NCBI RefSeq assembly: GCF_019469205.1
Contig: NZ_CP048265.1
Location: 1,984,001-2,048,000, forward strand
Direction of reading: 5' to 3'
Origin: Gilliamella sp. ESL0405
GTDB lineage: Bacteria; Pseudomonadota; Gammaproteobacteria; Enterobacterales; Orbaceae
Length of the DNA: 64,000 nt
Position numbers and translations under genes: made by a program
In this document: one piece after another, positions 29,510 to 39,167 of the stretch
How the letters are laid out: each line of letters opens with the position of its first letter
How positions within the stretch are numbered: the stretch's first letter is position 1
Notes under the pieces: model-generated
Database searches by the model: none
What the model saw: the letters and a program-made list of their open reading frames with translations, nothing else
What the model was told of the DNA's origin: nothing

Positions 29510-31306
29510 TTAATCTTTTCCTACATGCAAAATAGCTAAAAAGGCCTCTTGTGGTAACTCAACATTACCGACTTGTTTCATGCGCTTTTTACCTTCTTTT
29601 TGCTTCTGTAAAAGTTTCTTCTTACGACTAACGTCACCACCATAACATTTGGCTAACACGTTTTTGCGTAGTTGTTTTACGGTTGAACGTGCAATTATAT
29701 GATTTCCAATAGCCGCCTGAATTGCGATGTCAAATTGTTGACGTGGAATAAGATCTTTCATTTTTTCAACAAGTTCACGTCCACGATAAGGTGCATTATC
29801 TTTATGCGTAATTAAAGCTAGTGCATCAACACGCTCACCATTAATGAGAACATCTAATCTGACCATGTCAGCATCCTGGAAGCGCTTAAAGCTATAATCT
29901 AATGAGGCATAACCTCTTGAAGTTGATTTTAACTTATCAAAGAAATCCAGCACAACTTCAGTCATTGGAATTTCATAGGTTAAGGCAACTTGATTACCAT
30001 GATAAACCATATTGGTCTGAACACCGCGTTTTTCAACACATAAAGTAATCACGTTACCCAAATAAGTTTGGGGAACTAAAATATTACACTCTGCAATCGG
30101 TTCACGCAATTCTTGAATATTATTTACCGCAGGAAGTTTTGCCGGACTGTCGACATAAATAACTTCGTTCGAGGTTGTCAACACTTCATAAACAACCGTA
30201 GGCGCAGTTGTAATAAGGTCAAGATTATATTCACGTTCTAAACGTTCTTGAATGATTTCCATGTGTAATAATCCAAGAAAACCACAACGGAAACCAAATC
30301 CTAATGCCCCTGAGTTTTCTGGTTCATAAAACAGTGAGGCATCATTTAAACTCAATTTACCTAAGGCATCACGGAAAGCTTCATAATCATCAGAACTGGT
30401 TGGGAATAAACCCGCGTAAACTTGTGGTTTAACCTTTTTAAAACCCGGTAATGGTTTTTCCGCAGGCGCTTTTGCAGAGGTTAATGTATCACCAACCGGT
30501 GCACCTAAAATATCTTTAATCGCACACACTACCCAGCCAACTTCACCACAATGTAAACATGTTTTATCAACTTGTTTAGGCGTGAAAATACCTAACCTGT
30601 CGACATTATAAGTCATGCCGGTACTCATCACTTTGATCTTGTCGCCTTTATGTAATTCGCCATTTTTAATACGAATTAAAGACACAACACCTAGATAGTT
30701 ATCGAACCATGAATCAATAATTAATGCTTGTAATGGCGCATTTGAATCACCTTCAGGCGCTGGTATGTCATTAACAAGCTGCTCTAGCACATCAACAACC
30801 CCAACCCCTGTTTTAGCAGAACATCTTACCGCATTACTTGCATCAATGCCGACAATGTCTTCGATCTCTTCGGCAACACGCTCTGGCTCCGCAGCTGGCA
30901 AGTCAATTTTGTTAAGAACTGGGACAACTTCAAGATCCATATCTAACGCAGTGTAACAATTGGCTAACGTTTGCGCTTCGACACCTTGTCCGGCATCTAC
31001 AACCAATAAAGCACCTTCACAAGCAGCTAGCGAACGAGATACCTCGTAAGAAAAGTCAACATGTCCTGGTGTATCGATAAAATTAAGCTGATATGTTTCA
31101 CCATTTTTAGCATGGTAATCTAATGTAACACTCTGTGCTTTAATTGTGATACCACGTTCACGTTCGAGATCCATTGAGTCAAGAACTTGTGCTTCCATTT
31201 CACGATCTGAAAGCCCGCCACAAATTTGGATAATTCGATCAGAAAGTGTAGATTTGCCATGGTCAATATGAGCAATAATTGAAAAATTGCGGATATTTTT
31301 ATTCAT
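29510..31306 (-). CDS. lepA: Elongation factor 4 (LepA)
   Basis: LepA is a translational GTPase that acts on ribosomes during initiation or stress. The 598-residue product has G1 AHIDHGKST (about 11-19), DTPGHVDF (about 77-84) and NKIDLP (about 131-136), then EF-G-like domains and the LepA-specific C-terminal domain ([14 protein letters not shown] near 555). Length matches E. coli (599). It heads lepA-lepB-rnc-era, 134 bases downstream of rseB. Confidence 0.97.
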   Translation of the reverse strand: MNKNIRNFSIIAHIDHGKSTLSDRIIQICGGLSDREMEAQVLDSMDLERERGITIKAQSVTLDYHAKNGETYQLNFIDTPGHVDFSYEVSRSLAACEGALLVVDAGQGVEAQTLANCYTALDMDLEVVPVLNKIDLPAAEPERVAEEIEDIVGIDASNAVRCSAKTGVGVVDVLEQLVNDIPAPEGDSNAPLQALIIDSWFDNYLGVVSLIRIKNGELHKGDKIKVMSTGMTYNVDRLGIFTPKQVDKTCLHCGEVGWVVCAIKDILGAPVGDTLTSAKAPAEKPLPGFKKVKPQVYAGLFPTSSDDYEAFRDALGKLSLNDASLFYEPENSGALGFGFRCGFLGLLHMEIIQERLEREYNLDLITTAPTVVYEVLTTSNEVIYVDSPAKLPAVNNIQELREPIAECNILVPQTYLGNVITLCVEKRGVQTNMVYHGNQVALTYEIPMTEVVLDFFDKLKSTSRGYASLDYSFKRFQDADMVRLDVLINGERVDALALITHKDNAPYRGRELVEKMKDLIPRQQFDIAIQAAIGNHIIARSTVKQLRKNVLAKCYGGDVSRKKKLLQKQKEGKKRMKQVGNVELPQEAFLAILHVGKD

Positions 31307-31440
31307 ATCAATAAGTTATAATTTGTGTTTTAGTTATATACTGTTAACCATCTGAAATGTTAATGCTTAAAATAACAATTTAGATAATCACGAAAATAGA
31401 AAATGGACATTTTACACTTTAATAGTCACTAAGCATAGTG

Positions 31441-32442
31441 TTATCGAGATGTTTCCTTTGGTTTCTCAACAATATTTTGTGCAATTCGTTCAACTGTATT
31501 TTGGGGAAGATTGCCGATAATAATAATGTTTTTATTACCTACATTGGTTGAAAAAATAGTCCGTCCACCTTGTTGGATAAGTTGATTAAGTTGGTTGGCT
31601 TGTTCTGACGAGACATTGACGGTAAAGGAAAACACACCATCAGAAAACAACTTAGTGGCGATATCGGAATTATAAAAATTAACACTGTAAGCTGCAACTT
31701 CTTTAAATCCTTTTGGCAACCAAGCTAAACGCCATGCATCAAGTACGTGATTCTGTGTTTCAATCGATAATAAAATTGGATAAGTATGACCTTCAATATA
31801 TTTTTTAAAGGCTTTTTGATCAAAGTTTTCATCCCAATCAATTACCTTAAATTGATTAATAATTTCACTATCAAGATCAAGCAGATCAATTCGAATAGGT
31901 AAAAAGTTTTCGTCATCGATCCAAATAACATAACTGTAACGATCTTTATCTTTGGCGATCATTTTCACCAATTGAGCACTTCTGTTTGCCGTTCGGGTTT
32001 TTCCTAATAAGATAAAATCATAAGTGCTTACTAGTTCATCAAAATTATTATAAATGACATCAGGAAAAGCTTCAGTTATACGAGGGCTATTGATTGAAAA
32101 CGAAGCGCTATCAGGTTGAAAATAACTCGTGATATTGTTGTGTAATATGATCTCTTTTGCAGGACCTTCAAGATAGAGCAAATGAGCGTTAACATCCTCT
32201 TTTTTTGATGCACCTAAATGGGTGTATTGGAAGGTATTAACATAATCATCTCTATCTTGCGAAAGGAAATGAATTTGATAGCTACGGGTTTGAACCGCAT
32301 CACTCATTTTATTTAATAGTTTTAAAGCTTGCTCAGTTTGGGTGGCAAATGATGAAAACGAGCACAACATAAAAAACAGAGTAATAATACAATTTTTACT
32401 CTGTTTAGAGATTGAATTTATGATATCAATTATCAGTTTCAT
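31441..32442 (-). CDS. rseB: Sigma-E regulatory protein RseB
   Basis: RseB is a periplasmic protein that binds RseA and protects it from DegS; it senses misplaced lipoproteins and LPS. The 333-residue product has a signal peptide (hydrophobic stretch about 18-33 ending SSFA), then an N-terminal LolA-like domain and a C-terminal domain. It follows rseA by six bases. The usual next gene, rseC, is missing: lepA follows directly. N-terminal start is not certain. Confidence 0.88.
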   Translation of the reverse strand: MKLIIDIINSISKQSKNCIITLFFMLCSFSSFATQTEQALKLLNKMSDAVQTRSYQIHFLSQDRDDYVNTFQYTHLGASKKEDVNAHLLYLEGPAKEIILHNNITSYFQPDSASFSINSPRITEAFPDVIYNNFDELVSTYDFILLGKTRTANRSAQLVKMIAKDKDRYSYVIWIDDENFLPIRIDLLDLDSEIINQFKVIDWDENFDQKAFKKYIEGHTYPILLSIETQNHVLDAWRLAWLPKGFKEVAAYSVNFYNSDIATKLFSDGVFSFTVNVSSEQANQLNQLIQQGGRTIFSTNVGNKNIIIIGNLPQNTVERIAQNIVEKPKETSR

Positions 32443-32448
32443 TATAAT

Positions 32449-33009
32449 TTATTGGGCATTTAACCTTTTTTGTAATTCATAATCTTGAACTAATAACCTA
32501 ATTTTATCATATTGCCTTTTATCAAGTAACTGTTGATCATTTTGCTGTTTAATGCCACCTACTGGCGCAACATTTACTCCCATAGGCACAGTATTTAATA
32601 GAGGAATACCATTAGTATCATCTGATTTACCCTGATGATACTGAACACCAGCAATAATTGCTAATGTGACACAAGCAGCTAAAGCTACTTGGCTTACTTT
32701 TCCCAGCAAATCTTTGGTACGAATCCAGAATAGATTTTCAGGTTTTGGTAATGACACTTCGTGTTGATCAGGTTGCTCAGCTAAAGGCGTATATAAATCT
32801 TCATTCGCAATAGCTTGGGCAATTTGATCGGAAAGATCTAAAGTTAATGTACTACTGTGCAGTTCTCCACGCATTGCTTCTCTTACAATGTGATAGCGGT
32901 GCCAGCAAGATTGCAAACTTTCATCATTTGATACTGCATCAATGACACGATCATCTGAAAACTCACCATCCATGAGTGATGAAAGTTGCTGTTTCTGTTC
33001 TATTTGCAT
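32449..33009 (-). CDS. rseA: Anti-sigma-E factor RseA
   Basis: The 186-residue single-pass membrane protein holds sigma-E inactive. Its N-terminal cytoplasmic part (QKQQLSSLMDGEFSDD, then CWHRYHIVREAMRGE) matches RseA; a membrane segment is seen around residues 108-125 (VALAACVTLAIIAGVQY), and the rest is periplasmic. DegS and RseP cleave it under envelope stress. It lies 42 bases after rpoE. Confidence 0.92.
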   Translation of the reverse strand: MQIEQKQQLSSLMDGEFSDDRVIDAVSNDESLQSCWHRYHIVREAMRGELHSSTLTLDLSDQIAQAIANEDLYTPLAEQPDQHEVSLPKPENLFWIRTKDLLGKVSQVALAACVTLAIIAGVQYHQGKSDDTNGIPLLNTVPMGVNVAPVGGIKQQNDQQLLDKRQYDKIRLLVQDYELQKRLNAQ

Positions 33010-33051
33010 AGTAGATACCTTAAATTTATGACTACTTATAACGATTTTAGG

Positions 33052-33627
33052 TTAACCACTAATAAGTGGCTTTATTTTTTCATCAATAGCATCACGCGCT
33101 CTAAAAATACGTGATCTTACTGTTCCAACAGGTGTATCCATGATTTCGGCTATTTCCTCGTAACTTAATCCATCGATCTCACGTAGTGTGATAGCGGTTC
33201 TTAAATCATCAGGTAATGCCTCAATAGCTTCAAATACAACTTTTTCAACTTCTTTCGAAAGCACTAAACTTTCCGGGTTATCAAAATCTCTTAACGAGTC
33301 TGCACCTTCATAAGTTTCTGCTTCACTTGCGTCAATGTCCGAAGATGGTGGTCTTCGACCTTGAGAAACTAAATAATTTTTAGCTGTATTAACGGCTATT
33401 CGATACAACCAAGTATAAAAAATACTTTCACCTTTAAATAGACTTAACGAACGATAAGCCTTAATAAAAGTTTCTTGCACAACATCGGGAACTTCCGAAG
33501 GTAAAACATAACGAGAGACCAAATGAGCTAGCTTGTTTTGATAACGAACGACAAGCAAATTAAACGCATTTTTATCTCCGTTCAAAACACGATCAACTAA
33601 AACTTGGTCTGTTAATTGCTCCCCCAT
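33052..33627 (-). CDS. rpoE: RNA polymerase sigma-E factor
   Basis: The 191-residue ECF sigma factor has region 2 (about 25-95, with DVVQETFIKAYRSL) and region 4 (about 135-185, with SYEEIAEIMDTPVGTVRSRI). It directs transcription of envelope-stress genes. A GAGGAA ribosome-binding site precedes the ATG. A well-matched sigma-E promoter stands upstream, so the operon is autoregulated. Confidence 0.97.
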   Translation of the reverse strand: MGEQLTDQVLVDRVLNGDKNAFNLLVVRYQNKLAHLVSRYVLPSEVPDVVQETFIKAYRSLSLFKGESIFYTWLYRIAVNTAKNYLVSQGRRPPSSDIDASEAETYEGADSLRDFDNPESLVLSKEVEKVVFEAIEALPDDLRTAITLREIDGLSYEEIAEIMDTPVGTVRSRIFRARDAIDEKIKPLISG

Positions 33628-33690
33628 TTAAGGCCATTCCTCATTATGTTAATAACTAATTAGTTGGCCCAAAATTGTGCTCACTAACTG

Positions 33691-33718
33691 TTAGATTCTT
33701 AAAATTGAAAAAAGTTCC
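33691..33718 (-). promoter_or_regulatory. Sigma-E promoter of rpoE-rseA-rseB
   Basis: On the minus strand GGAACTT (33718-33712) and TCTAA (33695-33691) are separated by 16 bases, matching the sigma-E consensus (GGAACTT-N16-TCTRA), with an expected start near 33685, about 60 bases upstream of rpoE. Confidence 0.85.
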
Positions 33719-33770
33719 CATTATTTTAATAGAAATTTTATTTTTTTTACCAGAAAAACAGAATCTCCAC

Positions 33771-33812
33771 TATTTTATACTGAAACGTAGTATATTTCTG
33801 AAACTTCTTAAC
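33771..33812 (-). repeat. Dispersed intergenic repeat, copy B (inverted)
   Basis: Read on the minus strand it contains AAGAAGTTTCAG, a variable middle and ACGTTTCAGTATAAAATA, nearly identical to copy A at 3454-3497. It lies just after cyaA and before the rpoE promoter. Confidence 0.8.
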
Positions 33813-33832
33813 ATGATCTTTTTAAAGATCTT

Positions 33833-36304
33833 TTAATTTAATAAAAGGATCTCTCGACAACCGTCATCATTATATATGATCTGATAAAATTGAGGTAAAT
33901 TGAAATTTACCGAACTGCTAGTGGTAAAAGTAAAACGATCATCAGATAAAACGTAAAAATCATTAATCGCTTTTACCATGTTTTCTTTGGTACCATTACA
34001 ATTACGATATATTTCAACTTGATTATGTTCATTGAGAATATAAAGGTCAAATCCTGTATCAGTATCTTCAAAAAAGAACTGAATAATCCCTACATATGCG
34101 ACAGTATCTATCTCTTTTGGCAATTCATTAGTTTCATCGAGCATATTTAGAGGTCGTCCCTGAACTTTATTATTGGATACTGCACCATAAAAATCAATAG
34201 CGTTTTCAAATTGATGAAACGAAACCCCAAGCCGTTCAAAAAATAGATACCAAGATTGACCATCGATTCTAAGCGGTTTAACTTGCGTTAGGTTATTTTG
34301 AGTTGTTGTCAAACGCAAATCAATACACTCATCCATTAATTTTTTTACCTGCGTTTTAATTTCATCACTTAAAAATTTGCTATAACAAAAGATTTCGATT
34401 GAATCAGGTAAATCAGCATCTTTATGCATGCGATTAAGTAGCGCTTTAATTGCTTCAAGTACACACAATGCACCATTAAAATGTAATACCCGTATTTCAT
34501 TCCATGAATTTCGATATAGTAAATCAATCGAACCAATCAAACTTAATTCTTCAGTGCCATAATTTAACACATTTGTGCCGATCTCATTTTCAAATGCAAG
34601 ATTTGAAGTTGGATCATTTTCAAGATTTAACATAATGGCTAAATGGCGGATTTCACAAGGCCCGTAAAGCTGCTCTTCGGTTGCTGCCGGCACATCAATT
34701 GGAAAATAAGCTTTTAGATCTGCAATTAATTGGGTAATTTTTCCATTATCTCGCTCATCACCGTCGTAATAATAAAACTCAGTCGAGTCAGAGATTAAAC
34801 CATTGAAATAGCACCAGCCGACAAGCTTAACTAAATACTTGCTATACTCTAAATATTGATGCCCAATAATCGATTCTAAAACAGGCTGTTGCTTAAAAAT
34901 ATACCAACCCGCTCGATTTATTCTATCTTCTTTAACATGAATAAAGGTTAAAACATTTTCTTGCAAATTATCAGAAATATTGAGTTTTAACGCTGTAATT
35001 TTACCCGGCAATACCTCAAATGATGCATACAGTTTGCGAGTAAGTATGGCCAAATCTTGCGGGCTTATGCGTGAATCTAAATTATTTCGACGACCAAAAT
35101 TGAGTAAGTTACGATACCCTGTCATCATTGTGTGTAAAAGCACTTCATGGACTTCACGCACTTGCTCGATTTTCCACGATTGATAAGCATCTAATTTAGC
35201 AATAAGCGGTTTTCCCCAGCCCCATTGTTTGACTAAATCATCGAGCACTTTTCGCCGCCAAGATGCCGTTTGCGTTGGAACGGATAAACTTTCATTCACT
35301 TTTAAATAAAAGCACTGTCTTACTAGTTCCAATCGTTCGAAATCTTTCAGTTCAATCAAATAATCAGAGATCCTTTCTAACAGCAATAAGTAAGAATCTA
35401 AGTAATTCCCTTTATGGGTTTGAGACTGTTGTATACACTCTCGCATTTGAAAGGCTATAGGTCTATTTTCGGGATAAATCCAAGAATAGGCTTCAAGTAA
35501 TAACGTTTTCAACACCGCTTTGAACGGCGAATCAATACTTTTATAAAGTTGCCATAAGCTAGCACCAAAATACTCTTCGGCTGATAATCCGGTTAATGGT
35601 CCAAAATCAATCCACTCTTCACGTTGAATAATTTTAGAATCAATTAAGCCTTGCACGCAGGCTTCATACGTTGGATATTTTGTATCATTGATTGTGAAAT
35701 TTGCAGGAACAGCAAACCATAATAAAAATTTACCCGCAAGCAAATTGGCAGAGCGGTAAAACTCTTCAAGCAGTAATATATGTTGTGCTGATCCACAATT
35801 TTCACCCATTAAACATTCATGATGCTTATTAATAAAACGATCAACATCAACCACAAAGAGTGTCAATTTCACATCAAGTTCTTGAGCCCATTGCTCTATC
35901 AAACGACATTTTTGGATTAAAACTTGCTTTCTTTTTTCAGATAAATTATTTTCTACACAAACCCAAATATCGAGATCAGATGTAATTGATTGACCTATTG
36001 AGCAAGTACTGCCCATTGAATATAAAGCCGATATGTCAGAACGTGGATTTATTTCTGTTGCAGTAAAATTGAAATCAACTTCAAGTTGCTCAGCCGTTTT
36101 ATCAGGAATTTGATAGTAAGTAATGCCGGACGGTACTTCTTGATTAATGTAGCCGGGTAAATTTGGATGATGATAATGAAAAAGAGCCGGTAGTAAAGAA
36201 AATACTCGTTGGAATTCCACCGACATACCACTTCGTGCTCGTTCGTGTTTCAGTAAAGCAAGATCTTTAAGTTCTTTTTTTATGTTTTTAATATAGTATT
36301 GCAT
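33833..36304 (-). CDS. cyaA: Class I adenylate cyclase
   Basis: CyaA makes cAMP for CRP-dependent control. The 823-residue product has the nucleotidyltransferase motif GSTCSIGQSITSDLDIWVC near residues 98-116 and the CyaA-specific block LSAEEYFGASLWQLYKSIDS near 240-260; the C-terminal regulatory half follows. It resembles E. coli CyaA across its length. I start at the ATG at 36304 (MQYYIKNIKK), aligning with the E. coli start; an upstream GTG at 36325 is in frame. Its presence supports CRP control of sugar genes seen elsewhere in the window. Confidence 0.96.
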   Translation of the reverse strand: MQYYIKNIKKELKDLALLKHERARSGMSVEFQRVFSLLPALFHYHHPNLPGYINQEVPSGITYYQIPDKTAEQLEVDFNFTATEINPRSDISALYSMGSTCSIGQSITSDLDIWVCVENNLSEKRKQVLIQKCRLIEQWAQELDVKLTLFVVDVDRFINKHHECLMGENCGSAQHILLLEEFYRSANLLAGKFLLWFAVPANFTINDTKYPTYEACVQGLIDSKIIQREEWIDFGPLTGLSAEEYFGASLWQLYKSIDSPFKAVLKTLLLEAYSWIYPENRPIAFQMRECIQQSQTHKGNYLDSYLLLLERISDYLIELKDFERLELVRQCFYLKVNESLSVPTQTASWRRKVLDDLVKQWGWGKPLIAKLDAYQSWKIEQVREVHEVLLHTMMTGYRNLLNFGRRNNLDSRISPQDLAILTRKLYASFEVLPGKITALKLNISDNLQENVLTFIHVKEDRINRAGWYIFKQQPVLESIIGHQYLEYSKYLVKLVGWCYFNGLISDSTEFYYYDGDERDNGKITQLIADLKAYFPIDVPAATEEQLYGPCEIRHLAIMLNLENDPTSNLAFENEIGTNVLNYGTEELSLIGSIDLLYRNSWNEIRVLHFNGALCVLEAIKALLNRMHKDADLPDSIEIFCYSKFLSDEIKTQVKKLMDECIDLRLTTTQNNLTQVKPLRIDGQSWYLFFERLGVSFHQFENAIDFYGAVSNNKVQGRPLNMLDETNELPKEIDTVAYVGIIQFFFEDTDTGFDLYILNEHNQVEIYRNCNGTKENMVKAINDFYVLSDDRFTFTTSSSVNFNLPQFYQIIYNDDGCREILLLN

Positions 36305-36414
36305 AGCATTATTCAGGTGAAACACATTTACTACTAACGAACAACTTCAATCTAATATTTGCCTATTATAACGTAAAAACAATGTAAAATTAAAAATAAA
36401 ACAAAATAAATATT

Positions 36415-37032
36415 ATGATCTCAATCGAAAAAATAGCTCACATTTTAAAAAACACCAATTTTCAAAAAGAAATCAATCATAAAGCAGCAATATTGATTCC
36501 AATTGTTGAGATCGATGATCAATTACAATTGCTGTTTCAAATTCGATCCAAAACGCTAAAATGGCAGCCGGGCGATATCTGTTTTCCGGGTGGAAAAGTG
36601 GAAAAAAACGACTTAACACCCCAAGATACCGCAATTAGAGAAACCAATGAAGAGCTCGGTATTAATACCAATCAGATCACAATTTTAGGTCAATTACCAA
36701 AATTTATAGCCAGTTTAGGAATGGTTATCTATCCCTTTGTTGGTAAAATCGATTCTATAAATAATTTACAGCTCAATACAGATGAAGTTGAAGATATTTT
36801 CACTGTACCTATTCAATGGTTTATCAATAATTCCCCGAAACAAGCAACCATGTTAGTCGGTCATAAGCCGGCTAATGATTTTCCTTTTGATTTATTACCT
36901 AATCGATCAACTGATTGGCAAAAAAGATCTGAACATCGAGTCTATTTTTATCAATTCCATAATCACGTTATTTGGGGATTAACTGCTCAGATCATCCAAA
37001 ATTTTATTCACACAATTAACACTAATCGATAA
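36415..37032 (+). CDS. nudL: Nudix hydrolase, CoA pyrophosphatase-like (NudL)
   Basis: The 205-residue protein has a Nudix box from GGKVEKNDLTPQDTAIRE to NEELGI (about 60-83), with an upstream CFPGG characteristic of the CoA-specific subfamily, and a C-terminus (VYFYQFHNHVIWGLTAQII) like that of E. coli NudL. It probably hydrolyses CoA and its derivatives to phosphopantetheine products. It is transcribed divergently from cyaA. Substrate is inferred from family resemblance. Confidence 0.85.
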   Translation: MISIEKIAHILKNTNFQKEINHKAAILIPIVEIDDQLQLLFQIRSKTLKWQPGDICFPGGKVEKNDLTPQDTAIRETNEELGINTNQITILGQLPKFIASLGMVIYPFVGKIDSINNLQLNTDEVEDIFTVPIQWFINNSPKQATMLVGHKPANDFPFDLLPNRSTDWQKRSEHRVYFYQFHNHVIWGLTAQIIQNFIHTINTNR

Positions 37033-37349
37033 AATTTGGTTGATTATTAGACAGTATTTTTCCTTGAAAATCACTTAAATTATCTGTAATTTTTTTGCAA
37101 TTTATGCGAAAAAACATTTTTTTAATATAAATATCTTGATTTTTAGCCTAATAATCATATATATATAATATAAGTTGTTTAACAATTCCCTCATGGACAA
37201 CTTATTGTCTAACGCTTTTTATAAGTAGACAAAGACAAAATCCGAGAGTACTTAAAGTAAATCTCTCTCATTTCTATGCCGTAATATCTGCCATTAAGTA
37301 AGCGTTAAAGATTGATTATAATTTTAACCTAAATATGAAGGATACTAAC

Positions 37350-38150
37350 ATGAAGCATCTTAATAAATCATCTATCGCTCTAGCCTTATTATTATCTTTA
37401 CCTGTTGCAAATCTTTATGCCGCAGAGCCTTTAACTGAGCAACAAAGTGAAAACTTAATTCCATTAAAAGAAATTTCAGTGACAGGTTCTTATTTACAAG
37501 CACAAAACGCAGCTGATGACATTTCTAGAGCAGCTGATGAAGAAGGCGCAAAATATTATCATATCAAAGCGATCGAAAGCGCATCTGCTGGCGATTCATC
37601 TGATCGAGCCATTGTGTATGCCGACATCTATTTACAAAATGCCCCTATTGCCGTTAGTAAAGAGCCAATTACACATAATAATGTCGTAGTTTATTCTCGC
37701 TCTAAAGCGCTTTATTACCTTCCATTTGAAGTTGTCAAATTCAAAGGCAATTACAACAATACATCTGAAATTATGGATGAAGCAAGTAAGCTTGCAACTG
37801 AAAAAGGTGCTTATGCATTTTATGTAGATTCAATTTCAGCGGCGGATACCAAAAACCGTGCACAAGATGTTGATGTATTACTTTATAAAAAAGATGCGCC
37901 AGTAAGAAACTTCATCGTAACTAAAGCAATTGCAGGTCAAGATGCTTACGAAATTAGCAGTGATGCATTTAAAACAATGCAACCTTATGAAACCATTACT
38001 TTCCATGGTGTCTTTAATAACACCAGTGAAATAAGCGCTGCTGCTCAAAAACATGCTATTGCTAACGGTGCCCATTTCTATTATGTCAAAGAAGTTTCAG
38101 CCAACCGCGCAGGAACTGCACAAACAGTATATTTAAATTTATATAAATAA
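37350..38150 (+). CDS. YdgH/BhsA/McbA-type protein with three repeated domains
   Basis: The 266-residue product has a signal peptide ending NLYA-AEP near residue 25, then three copies of a small alpha/beta domain (DUF1471): about 40-105, 110-180 and 190-266. Copies two and three share NNTSEI followed by A-X-GA-X-FYV patterns. The E. coli homologue YdgH is a periplasmic protein linked to envelope stress and biofilm; function is poorly known. I start at 37350 because AAGGA is well placed before it. The 317-base upstream region has AT-rich promoter-like DNA (TATATATATAAT near 37160) and nothing else obvious. Confidence 0.82.
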   Translation: MKHLNKSSIALALLLSLPVANLYAAEPLTEQQSENLIPLKEISVTGSYLQAQNAADDISRAADEEGAKYYHIKAIESASAGDSSDRAIVYADIYLQNAPIAVSKEPITHNNVVVYSRSKALYYLPFEVVKFKGNYNNTSEIMDEASKLATEKGAYAFYVDSISAADTKNRAQDVDVLLYKKDAPVRNFIVTKAIAGQDAYEISSDAFKTMQPYETITFHGVFNNTSEISAAAQKHAIANGAHFYYVKEVSANRAGTAQTVYLNLYK

Positions 38151-38166
38151 GTTTAAATAAACAAAC

Positions 38167-38207
38167 TCCACAAGCGACATCAATAAATATCGCTTGTGGA
38201 CTTTTTT
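38167..38207 (+). terminator. Strong terminator after the ydgH-like gene
   Basis: TCCACAAGCGA (38167-38177) and TCGCTTGTGGA (38190-38200) form a perfect 11-bp stem followed by CTTTTTT. The remaining 290 bases up to the tRNA cluster contain nothing I can support. Confidence 0.92.
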
Positions 38208-38496
38208 AACGCAATTTAGGTTTATCTATCAAATCCGCTCGTATATTCCTACTCACAAAGCTTCTTCATTAATTAACTTTCATCTGTCAGCCTATAAACT
38301 CAGTCCGATCATGCATCAAATCCAGATAAGTAATAATGAACTTATTCGATACCTAAGTTATTTGAACTATGCTTAGTTTGCCGAAAATTAGCGATATCCT
38401 ATTCGGACCAATACAGAAATATAAAAAGAAGGTTGAGTAATAATTGTATATTGAGAGATTCAAAGCAGATTAGAAAATATTTGCATGTGGTAAAAA

Positions 38497-38571
38497 TGGC
38501 TGGGGTACCAGGATTCGAACCTGGGCATGGCGGGATCAAAACCCGCTGCCTTACCGCTTGGCTATACCCCA
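38497..38571 (-). tRNA. tRNA-Gln (UUG), copy 2
   Basis: Reverse complement begins TGGGGTATAGCCAAGCGG and ends CTGGTACCCCAGCCA with encoded CCA; the anticodon loop TTTTGAT gives anticodon TTG. One base differs from the copy at 38754-38828. Last gene of the tRNA operon. Confidence 0.97.
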
Positions 38572-38593
38572 ATTATAATGGAGAAGAGATATC

Positions 38594-38678
38594 TGGTACG
38601 GGTAGTGAGATTTGAACTCGCACACCTTTCGGAACTAGAATCTGAATCTAGCGCGTCTACCAATTCCGCCATACCCGT
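38594..38678 (-). tRNA. tRNA-Leu (CAG)
   Basis: The reverse complement starts ACGGGTATGGCGGAATTGG and has a long variable arm; the anticodon loop ATTCAGA gives CAG. CCA is encoded. The acceptor begins with A1-U72, unlike the usual G1-C72 of leucine tRNAs. It is inserted between two Gln tRNAs. Confidence 0.95.
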
Positions 38679-38753
38679 AAAGGAATAACCAAGAATGTAT
38701 AAAGCAAAGACAAAACAGATTAGCTAATAGATATCAAAATATGCAGATTGGAA

Positions 38754-38828
38754 TGGCTGGGGTACCAGGATTCGAACCTGGGCGTGGCGGGATCAAAACC
38801 CGCTGCCTTACCGCTTGGCTATACCCCA
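38754..38828 (-). tRNA. tRNA-Gln (UUG), copy 1
   Basis: Same features as the copy at 38497: TGGGGTATAGCC acceptor start, anticodon TTG, encoded CCA. Confidence 0.97.
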
Positions 38829-38853
38829 ATAAGGATAAACATTAAGATTAAAA

Positions 38854-38938
38854 TGGTGCGGGTGAAGGGACTTGAACCCCCACGCCTCGCGGCGCCAGAA
38901 CCTAAATCTGGTGCGTCTACCAATTTCGCCACACCCGC
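38854..38938 (-). tRNA. tRNA-Leu (UAG)
   Basis: Reverse complement begins GCGGGTGTGGCGAAATTGG, with anticodon loop ATTTAGG (anticodon TAG), a long variable arm and encoded CCA. Closely resembles E. coli leuW. Confidence 0.97.
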
Positions 38939-38973
38939 ATTATATACTTTTAATAAAGTAAACTTAATCTTAA

Positions 38974-39050
38974 TGGTGGCTACGACGGGATTCGAACCTG
39001 TGACCCCATCATTATGAGTGATGTGCTCTAACCAACTGAGCTACGTAGCC
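38974..39050 (-). tRNA. tRNA-Met (CAU, elongator)
   Basis: Reverse complement begins GGCTACGTAGCTCAGTTGG with anticodon loop CTCATAA (anticodon CAT) and encoded CCA; closely resembles E. coli metT. First gene of the operon Met-Leu-Gln-Leu-Gln. Confidence 0.97.
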
Positions 39051-39088
39051 ATTTCATTCGCAACGTCATAACCAACACTGCGAGGCGC

Positions 39089-39117
39089 ATTATGCTTGTG
39101 TTAAGCCAAATCGTCAA
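39089..39117 (-). promoter_or_regulatory. Promoter of the tRNA operon
   Basis: On the minus strand TTGACG (39117-39112) and CATAAT (39094-39089) are 17 bases apart, followed by a GC-rich discriminator (GCGCCTCGC) typical of stringently controlled stable-RNA promoters. Predicted start is about 30 bases upstream of tRNA-Met. Confidence 0.85.
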
Positions 39118-39167
39118 CCCTTTTTTTTAGATATTTTAAAAAAAAGTCGCAACTGATTAAGATGCAA

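Noticed and set aside
38194-38376. A 60-codon frame after the ydgH-like gene
   Set aside because: It starts inside the terminator hairpin, has no ribosome-binding site and no recognisable protein features.
38433-39017. Plus-strand frames over 38433-38615 and 38748-39017
   Set aside because: They are antisense to the tRNA genes; such frames contain the familiar GFEPG/FEPV-type strings from tRNA TPsiC arms.
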